This document shows, piece after piece, positions 7,753 to 13,214 of a stretch of DNA of 13,214 nucleotides (within the stretch, counting starts at the first letter, position 1; every line of letters begins with the position of its first letter). Location of the stretch: the NCBI GenBank assembly GCA_035500775.1, contig DATJWY010000045.1:1-13214 (forward strand), read 5' to 3'. Below the pieces are notes generated by a model. It was not told the origin of the DNA. It saw only the letters and a list, made by a program, of their open reading frames with translations, and searched no databases. The stretch is from DATJWY01 sp035500775 (GTDB lineage Bacteria > Pseudomonadota > Alphaproteobacteria > Acetobacterales > Acetobacteraceae). Both the position numbers and the translations under genes were made by a program.

Positions 7753-7843
7753 GTGACAGGTTGCCGATGCCAAGAGCTCGTCGCCTTATCTCCCCATGCC
7801 ACGTCCGCTTATGGACAGATTCGAACTTCCCCGAGGTGCCGAG

Positions 7844-9187
<1,344 letters not shown>

Positions 9188-9220
9188 GTTGCCTGACGCG
9201 GCGAGCGCCGGAGGTCGTCA

Positions 9221-9341
9221 AAGGCCAGGGGCTCCGCCCCTGGACCCCGCCAAAGGCAAGCCTTTGGAATCCATTACTTTTTAAGTATCGGGGGTTTGGG
9301 GCCTCAAGACCCCGGCGGGTCCAGGGCAGAGCCCTGGCCTT
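9221..9341. repeat. Composite palindromic element, locus D, compact form
   Basis: A 121-bp copy of the element, lying between two convergent 3' ends. The left arm has outer hairpin CCAGGGGC-TCC-GCCCCTGG (9225-9243) and inner hairpin CCAAAGGC-AA-GCCTTTGG (9250-9267). The right arm has a degenerate inner GGGGCCTCAAGACCCC module (about 9298-9313) and outer hairpin CCAGGGC-AGA-GCCCTGG (9321-9337). The left arm matches the reverse complement of the right arm of locus B/C, and the right arm matches the reverse complement of B/C's left arm, so it is the same element inverted. The core is reduced to a few A/T-rich bases around 9276-9286. The outer hairpin ends 2 bp from the exported-protein stop codon (9340-9342), and the transaminase stop is about 37 bp from the left hairpin. 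A bidirectional terminator is likely by position. Confidence 0.85.
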
Positions 9342-10020
9342 ACTTCCCCTGCGACGCGTGCTCGAATCCAGCCGGCACCTCGAAATCCGCCGGATTCTGC
9401 GCTGCGTAGCTGACCGACACGGCCTCCGCCAGCACCAGCCCGCCGCTTTCCGCCCGCAGCAGCACCCCGTCCGGGGTCAGGCAGGTGCGGGTGGGGCGGC
9501 CGGCGGTATCGGTCGTCAGCCATTCTGTGCACGCCAGCCCGGCCACCGTGTCCGTCCCCTGGCGCACGAAGCGGGCGGTCGGCACGGCGTCGGCGAACGG
9601 CATGCCGGCCGGCGCCGGCAGGTCGAGCACCCGGCGCACGGCCGGCTCCACCATGGCGAGCGCGTGCTTGCGGTAATCCACGATGAGGAACATGCCGCCG
9701 CCGGGCGGGTCCACGCGCAGGCGGCTGGCGGCGGCCAGGTAGCGCATGTGCTGGCTGAGCGTCGGGGCGTCGCCGGCATCGGACTGCGCCCCCGGCCCGT
9801 GCGAGCCGGCGGCGATCACCCGGTAGGTCACCTCGACATCACGCGAGGGGAGCGTCGCCGGCTGTTCCGTCGCCCGGGCGGCCAGGGCCGGCAGGGTCAG
9901 CGCGAGCGCGCCGAGGGTAAGGCACCCGAGACCGCGCCCAAGGCCATAGCCGTGCCGGTCCCGGCCGGACGCGGCCAGGACTGCGCGCGCGGCGGAAGAT
10001 CTGTCCGTGTGGCGTGCCAT
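9340..10020 (-). CDS. Predicted exported protein, downstream paralogue of a tandem pair (DUF4412-like)
   Basis: A 226-residue protein of unknown function. The N-terminus is a long basic stretch followed by a hydrophobic segment (about 33-47) ending in a likely signal-peptidase site near ALAARA-TE, so a periplasmic location is predicted. It shares its skeleton with the protein encoded at 10073-10774: PSRDVEVTYR (58-67), LRVDPPGG, IVDYRK (113-118), GLACTEW (161-167), a second Cys at 180, DGVLLRA (184-190) and AVSVSYA. The two conserved Cys (164 and 180) could form a disulfide. The pattern resembles DUF4412/LolA-like exported proteins of acetic acid bacteria, recalled from memory rather than searched. 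Start 10020 is chosen for a GGAG site 8 bp upstream; the longer frame to 10260 overlaps the paralogue. The gap to the upstream paralogue is 52 bp, so co-transcription is likely. The TAA stop directly abuts element D. Confidence 0.8.
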   Translation of the reverse strand: MARHTDRSSAARAVLAASGRDRHGYGLGRGLGCLTLGALALTLPALAARATEQPATLPSRDVEVTYRVIAAGSHGPGAQSDAGDAPTLSQHMRYLAAASRLRVDPPGGGMFLIVDYRKHALAMVEPAVRRVLDLPAPAGMPFADAVPTARFVRQGTDTVAGLACTEWLTTDTAGRPTRTCLTPDGVLLRAESGGLVLAEAVSVSYAAQNPADFEVPAGFEHASQGK

Positions 10021-10072
10021 CAGGGATGCTCCATCGTCCAGTTGACCCAAACCCCCGCCCGGCAGGCGGCGT

Positions 10073-10774
10073 TCACCGTGCCGCCTGCTGGTGCGGCAGG
10101 ATCGCGTCCAGCGCGCCGCGCGGAAGGTCGAGCGGTAGGTAATCCGCCGGCGGGCGGAAGAGGCCCTCGTCGAGCGCGCCATAGGCGACGTTGACCGCCT
10201 CGATGGCGCCGTGCCGCCCCTTGCGGTCGGTGCCGTCGGCACGCAGCAGCACGCCGTCATCGGTCACGCAGGCATGCGCCATGCCGTTGCGGGACTGCAC
10301 GGCCCAGTCGGTGCAGGCGAGGCCGGCGACGCGGGCGCTGCCTTCCCGCCGGAAGCGCATGTGCTCGTTCAGCAGGAATTGCTCGACGGCGCGGGCGCGG
10401 CCGGGCAGCACGGTATAGGTGTGGGTCGGCGCGAACAGCATGGTGGCGGCGCGGGTGCGGCGGTCGAGGATGATCGGGCCGGGGGCGGCGGGGCTTTCCA
10501 GCCGGAGTTTCTGCCCGCCCGCCGCGACGGCGACGCGCACCACCCGCTCCGGCTGGTCGTCCGGGGCGATGCGGTAGGTCACGGTCACGTCCCGCGACGG
10601 TATGAGCTGGGGGGCATCCGGCGCCGGCGTCGCGGCGTAGCCGGGGGCGCAGAGGCAGGATCCCGCCACGAGGGCGAGCGCCAGCCCGCGCGCCAATCCC
10701 CGGCGGGCGCGGCCCAAGGCCGGGCCGGGGCCTGGCGCCGGCGTGGCGCCGATCATGCTGCTCTTGGGCGTCAT
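10073..10774 (-). CDS. Predicted exported protein, upstream paralogue of a tandem pair (DUF4412-like)
   Basis: A 233-residue protein of unknown function with a signal peptide: basic residues RARRGLARG (22-30), hydrophobic LALALVAGSCL (31-41) and a likely cleavage after GYAA (45-48). The Cys residues in this segment do not fit a lipobox, so it is probably not a lipoprotein. Mature motifs are PSRDVTVTYR (59-68), LRLESPAAPG, ILDRRTRAATMLF (102-114), MRFRREGSARVAGLACTDW (139-157), Cys169 and DGVLLRADG (173-181). The start at 10774 has GGAG 5 bp upstream and gives a compact signal peptide; an ATG at 10837 adds 21 residues without a good ribosome-binding site. The repeating beta-strand style suggests a LolA/DUF4412-like fold that could bind a lipid or hydrophobic ligand, but that is inference. 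Confidence 0.82.
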   Translation of the reverse strand: MTPKSSMIGATPAPGPGPALGRARRGLARGLALALVAGSCLCAPGYAATPAPDAPQLIPSRDVTVTYRIAPDDQPERVVRVAVAAGGQKLRLESPAAPGPIILDRRTRAATMLFAPTHTYTVLPGRARAVEQFLLNEHMRFRREGSARVAGLACTDWAVQSRNGMAHACVTDDGVLLRADGTDRKGRHGAIEAVNVAYGALDEGLFRPPADYLPLDLPRGALDAILPHQQAAR

Positions 10775-10808
10775 GCTGTCTCCAGTGGCGGAGATGGTCC
10801 GGGGCGAA

Positions 10809-10821
10809 GTCTGTACCAGAC
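10809..10821. promoter_or_regulatory. Dyad GTCTG-TAC-CAGAC upstream of the exported-protein pair
   Basis: A 13-bp inverted repeat with 5-bp half sites and a 3-bp spacer, centred about 41 bp upstream of the ATG at 10774. Position and symmetry would suit an operator for the two-gene exported-protein unit. No known regulator consensus is assigned, and a 5-bp half site can be chance. Confidence 0.3.
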
Positions 10822-10898
10822 GGATATTGCCGGCCATCGTCCTGTGTTCATGGGTGCCGATGCCCGGCGCGGCCGGGCCGGGCTGTGTTTCCGGCCGG

Positions 10899-11597
10899 TC
10901 AGGCCGGGTCGGCGCCGCCCGGGGGCGGCTGCTTTCCGGCGAGGTGCCGGATCTCCGTTTCCAGCGCCGCGGGAGCGACCGAGGCGGGCCAGGTCGCCGG
11001 GATGGCGAGCGCCTCGGCCAGGCGCTTCCGGTACTCGTCGCGCGGGATCTCGGTGGCGCCGAACTGGGCCAGATGACCGGTCACGAATTGCGTGTCAAGC
11101 AGGCGGAAGCCGCCCAGCCGGAGCCGTGCCACCAGGTGCACCAGCGCCACCTTGGAGGCGTCGCGCGCGGTGCTGAACATGCTTTCGCCGAAGAAGGCGC
11201 CGCCGAGGGCGACGCCGTAGAGCCCGCCCACCATGCGGCCGTCACGCCAGGCCTCGATGCTGTGCGCGTAGCCGCGCCGGTACAGCTCGGTGAACAATTG
11301 CTCGATATCGGCATTGATCCAGGTGTCTTCCCGCCCAGGGGCGGCGGTGGCGCAGGCGGCGATGGTGCCGGGGAAGTCGCGATCGGTGGTCACCTCGAAG
11401 CCGCCGGAGAGCACGGTGCGCAGCAGGCGGCGCGGCAGATGGAACCCGTCGAGCGGCAGCACGCCGCGCTGTTCCGGGTCGAGCCAGTAAAGCCGGTCAC
11501 TCTCCCGCGTCTCGGCCATGGGGAACAGGCCGGCACGGTAGGCGCGCAGCATCAGCGCGGGCGTGACCTCGAACATGCGTCGGGACATCCCCCGCAT
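10899..11597 (-). CDS. aat: Leucyl/phenylalanyl-tRNA--protein transferase
   Basis: Cytoplasmic enzyme that transfers Leu or Phe from aminoacyl-tRNA to proteins with N-terminal Arg or Lys, marking them for ClpS/ClpAP degradation in the N-end rule pathway. The 232 residues carry the family motifs in order: LRAYRAGLFPMAE (17-29), LYWLDPEQRGVLPL (36-49), TWINADI (92-98), AHSIEAW (111-117), GGLYGVALGGAFFGESMFS (124-142, with the substrate-contacting Glu138) and RLLDTQFVTGHLAQFG (165-180). Length is typical. The start at 11597 is chosen for GGAA about 9 bp upstream; ATG 11588 (MSRRMFEV) is the commoner family start and is a real alternative. It is 124 bp upstream of the exported-protein pair on the same strand and divergent from the amidase gene. 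Confidence 0.96.
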   Translation of the reverse strand: MRGMSRRMFEVTPALMLRAYRAGLFPMAETRESDRLYWLDPEQRGVLPLDGFHLPRRLLRTVLSGGFEVTTDRDFPGTIAACATAAPGREDTWINADIEQLFTELYRRGYAHSIEAWRDGRMVGGLYGVALGGAFFGESMFSTARDASKVALVHLVARLRLGGFRLLDTQFVTGHLAQFGATEIPRDEYRKRLAEALAIPATWPASVAPAALETEIRHLAGKQPPPGGADPA

Positions 11598-11606
11598 TTA
11601 GACAGG

Positions 11607-11618
11607 TTCCGGCCGGAA
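11607..11618. promoter_or_regulatory. 12-bp perfect palindrome TTCCGGCCGGAA upstream of aat
   Basis: A perfect dyad lying 9 bp upstream of the aat start in the aat/amidase divergent region. It overlaps the bases that would serve as the aat ribosome-binding site, so it could act as an operator or as an RNA hairpin affecting initiation. GC-rich palindromes of this length are not rare in such DNA. Confidence 0.3.
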
Positions 11619-11760
11619 GCGAGAGGGTGAAAACGCATCGCTCCGCCGGCATATCGTTCAGGAGCGCGGCGCCCCCGTCCTTGCCGCCCCCTCTTTGTTG
11701 CCCCTGGGCCTCGCCGCCCTGGCCCTTGCCGCCCGGCGCGGCGCGCGGCACGCTGCCGTC

Positions 11761-13113
11761 ATGCGTCCCCTGACCGATCTCGCCGCCGATCTCGAATCCG
11801 GCCGCGTCACCGCGCGCGACCTCGTCGAGGCGTGCCTTGCCCGCATTGCCGACCCCGCGGGCGAGGGCAGCCGCGCCTTCCTGCGCGTCCATGCCGACCA
11901 GGCCCGCGCCGCCGCCGCCGCGATGGACACGCTGCGCCGGGCGGGGCGCGCGCCTTCGCCCTATGCCGGGCTGCCGGTCAGCCTCAAGGATCTGTTCGAC
12001 ATCGCCGGGGAGCCGACCCCGGCCGGTTCCCGCGTGCTGGCCGGGGCGCCACCTGCCGCGACGCATGCGCCGGCGGTGCGGCGCCTGCTCGCCGCCGGCT
12101 TCGTGCCGGTGGGCCGCACCAACATGACCGAGTTCGCCTATTCCGGCCTCGGCATGAACCCGCATTACGGCACGCCGCTCTCCCCCTGGGACCGTGCGAC
12201 CGGGCGGGTGCCGGGCGGCAGTTCCTCCGGCGCCGCGGTCTCCGTCGCCGACGGCATGGCGGCGGTCGCGATCGGCACCGATACCGGCGGCTCCTGCCGC
12301 ATCCCGGCGGCGTTCTGCGGCATCACCGGCTACAAGCCGACGGCGCGGCGGGTGCCGCGCGAGGGGGTGTTGCCGCTCTCCACCAGCCTCGACTCGGTGG
12401 GGCCGCTCGGCGTCTCGGTCGCCTGCTGCGCCATCGCCGATGCCGTGCTGGCCGGGGAGGCGGGGCCGCCGCCCGGGGTGCTCGATCCCGCGCCGGTCGC
12501 GGGGCTGCGCCTCGCCGCGCCGGAGAACGTGGTGCTGGACGGGCTCGATGCCGATACCGGCGCCGCCTACGAGGCCGCCCTGCGCCACCTCGCCGCGCGG
12601 GGCGCGTGGATCGAGCGGCGGCGCTTCCCGGCCCTCGACCGCATCCTCGCCGCCAGCGCGCGTGGCAGCCTGGTCACCGCCGAGGCCTTCGCCTGGCACC
12701 GGACACTGCTCGCCGAGCGGGGCGACGCGTACGATCAGCGCGTGCGCGTCCGGCTCCAGCAGGGCGAGCGGATGAGCGCCGCCGATTATATCGACCTGCG
12801 CGCCGCCCGCGTGGCGATCCGGCGGGAGATGGACGCGGCGAGCGCCGGCTATGACGCGCTCGTCATGCCGACGGTGCCGATCATGCCGCCGGCGCTCGCC
12901 GCCCTCGCGGCCGATGACGCATACGCCAGGGTCAACGCCCTGGTCCTGCGCAACCCGGCGCTCGTCAACTTCCTCGACCGCTGCGCGATCAGCCTGCCCT
13001 GTCACGCGGCGGGCGCGCCGCCGGCCGGGCTGATGCTGGTGGGCGAGACGATGGGGGACCGGCGGCTGCTGGCCGTCGCCGCCGCGGTGGAGCGGGCGTT
13101 GCGCGGCGGTTAG
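11761..13113 (+). CDS. Amidase-signature (AS) family hydrolase
   Basis: A 450-residue hydrolase of the amidase-signature family, which cleaves carboxamides with an unusual Ser-cisSer-Lys triad. All three residues are visible: Lys76 in PVSLKDLFD, cis-Ser154 in PGGSSSGAA and nucleophile Ser178 in GTDTGGSCRIPAAFCG, with the usual 24-residue spacing between the serines. The stretches GRTNMTEFAYSG and GITGYKPT are also typical. Related enzymes include GatA, allophanate hydrolase and aryl-acylamidases. The absence of gatB/gatC neighbours and the stand-alone position argue against GatA, so the substrate is unknown. Start 11761 is preferred because the family N-terminus (PLTDLAADLESGRVTARDLVEA) begins there; a TTG at 11695 would add 22 residues. 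No clear ribosome-binding site is seen. Element E starts about 30 bp after the stop. Confidence 0.93.
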   Translation: MRPLTDLAADLESGRVTARDLVEACLARIADPAGEGSRAFLRVHADQARAAAAAMDTLRRAGRAPSPYAGLPVSLKDLFDIAGEPTPAGSRVLAGAPPAATHAPAVRRLLAAGFVPVGRTNMTEFAYSGLGMNPHYGTPLSPWDRATGRVPGGSSSGAAVSVADGMAAVAIGTDTGGSCRIPAAFCGITGYKPTARRVPREGVLPLSTSLDSVGPLGVSVACCAIADAVLAGEAGPPPGVLDPAPVAGLRLAAPENVVLDGLDADTGAAYEAALRHLAARGAWIERRRFPALDRILAASARGSLVTAEAFAWHRTLLAERGDAYDQRVRVRLQQGERMSAADYIDLRAARVAIRREMDAASAGYDALVMPTVPIMPPALAALAADDAYARVNALVLRNPALVNFLDRCAISLPCHAAGAPPAGLMLVGETMGDRRLLAVAAAVERALRGG

Positions 13114-13142
13114 GGCGTGATGGTTTTGGGGTGATCCATAGG

Positions 13143-13214
13143 AAGGCCAGGGCCCTGCCCTGGACCCGCTGGGGCCGTACGGCCCCAGACCCCATGAACT
13201 TAAAGGAATCAAAT
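13143..13214. repeat. Composite palindromic element, locus E (right end cut by window)
   Basis: The left arm of another element copy, beginning AAGGCCAGGG. The outer hairpin is CCAGGGC-CCT-GCCCTGG (13147-13163), and the inner module CTGGGGCCGTACGGCCCCAG (13169-13188) is a perfect 20-bp palindrome. These are followed by GACCCCAT and an A/T-rich stretch at the window end, which is the expected start of a core. The inner arm resembles locus A more than B/C or D. It lies about 33 bp after the amidase stop codon, consistent with a terminator role. The matching right arm would lie beyond the window. Confidence 0.75.

Larger units (their letters stand above)
7505..7843. other. 339-bp region without a supported gene between the AsmA-like and transaminase genes
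   Basis: No convincing gene is seen. The region holds a 13-bp direct repeat with 17-bp period (7568-7597), a stable stem-loop (7606-7627), a smaller hairpin CATGGC-7 nt-GCCATG (7687-7705) and a weak possible promoter (7724-7752). A tiny open frame at 7688-7756 (22 codons) has no ribosome-binding site and Ala-rich junk-like content. The large gap before a co-directional gene suggests that the transaminase has its own promoter and leader. Confidence 0.6.

Noticed and set aside
7688..7756. A 22-codon open frame in the gap before the transaminase
   Set aside because: There is no ribosome-binding site, the composition is Ala-rich, and its start overlaps a small hairpin.
9221..9341. Insertion sequence with transposase
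   Set aside because: The element is only 121 bp and non-coding. Any mobility would require a transposase supplied from elsewhere, and no target duplication is evident.
11497..13212. A 571-codon minus-strand frame antisense to the amidase gene
   Set aside because: It reads through element E and across the amidase, has no domain signature, and its composition is that of a shadow frame.

Overview
The window reads as a chromosomal segment of a high-GC alphaproteobacterium, most likely in or near the Acetobacteraceae/Rhodospirillales. This is inferred from the very high GC, the GlnE and AsmA-like protein styles and the paired exported proteins; no rRNA or marker gene is present to prove it. Seven protein genes are supported, and all seven look intact.

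Layout. Positions 1-148 hold a modular palindromic repeat (locus A), followed by an aldo/keto reductase on the minus strand (165-1190). A second, larger copy of the repeat (locus B/C, 1221-1451) has an AT-rich core. Next come glnE (minus, 1479-4280) and, divergently with only 47 bp between, a large AsmA/YhdP-like envelope protein (plus, 4328-7504). A 339-bp gap without a gene precedes an omega-amino-acid:pyruvate (beta-alanine) transaminase (plus, 7844-9187). A third repeat copy (locus D, 9221-9341) separates it from a convergent minus-strand group: two paralogous small exported proteins (9340-10020 and 10073-10774) and aat, the leucyl/phenylalanyl-tRNA-protein transferase (10899-11597). An amidase-signature hydrolase (plus, 11761-13113) is divergent from aat. 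A fourth repeat copy (locus E) begins at 13143 and runs off the window.

Functionally the genes are a mixture: nitrogen control (glnE), amino acid/amine metabolism (transaminase, amidase), N-end-rule protein tagging (aat), envelope lipid homeostasis (AsmA-like) and a general oxidoreductase. They do not form an obvious single pathway. The two exported paralogues are the least characterised proteins here.

The most interesting structure is non-coding. Loci A, B/C, D and E are copies of one composite element built from hairpin modules arranged as mirror-image arms around an A/T-rich centre. Stem length changes on both sides together, loops vary freely, and every complete arm that lies next to a gene 3' end sits within about 40 bp of the stop codon. 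None lies between divergent genes. Loci B/C and D are the same element in opposite orientation, differing by about 110 bp of core. This suggests bidirectional terminators and/or a MITE-like mobile repeat. No defence, phage, CRISPR or biosynthetic system is visible.
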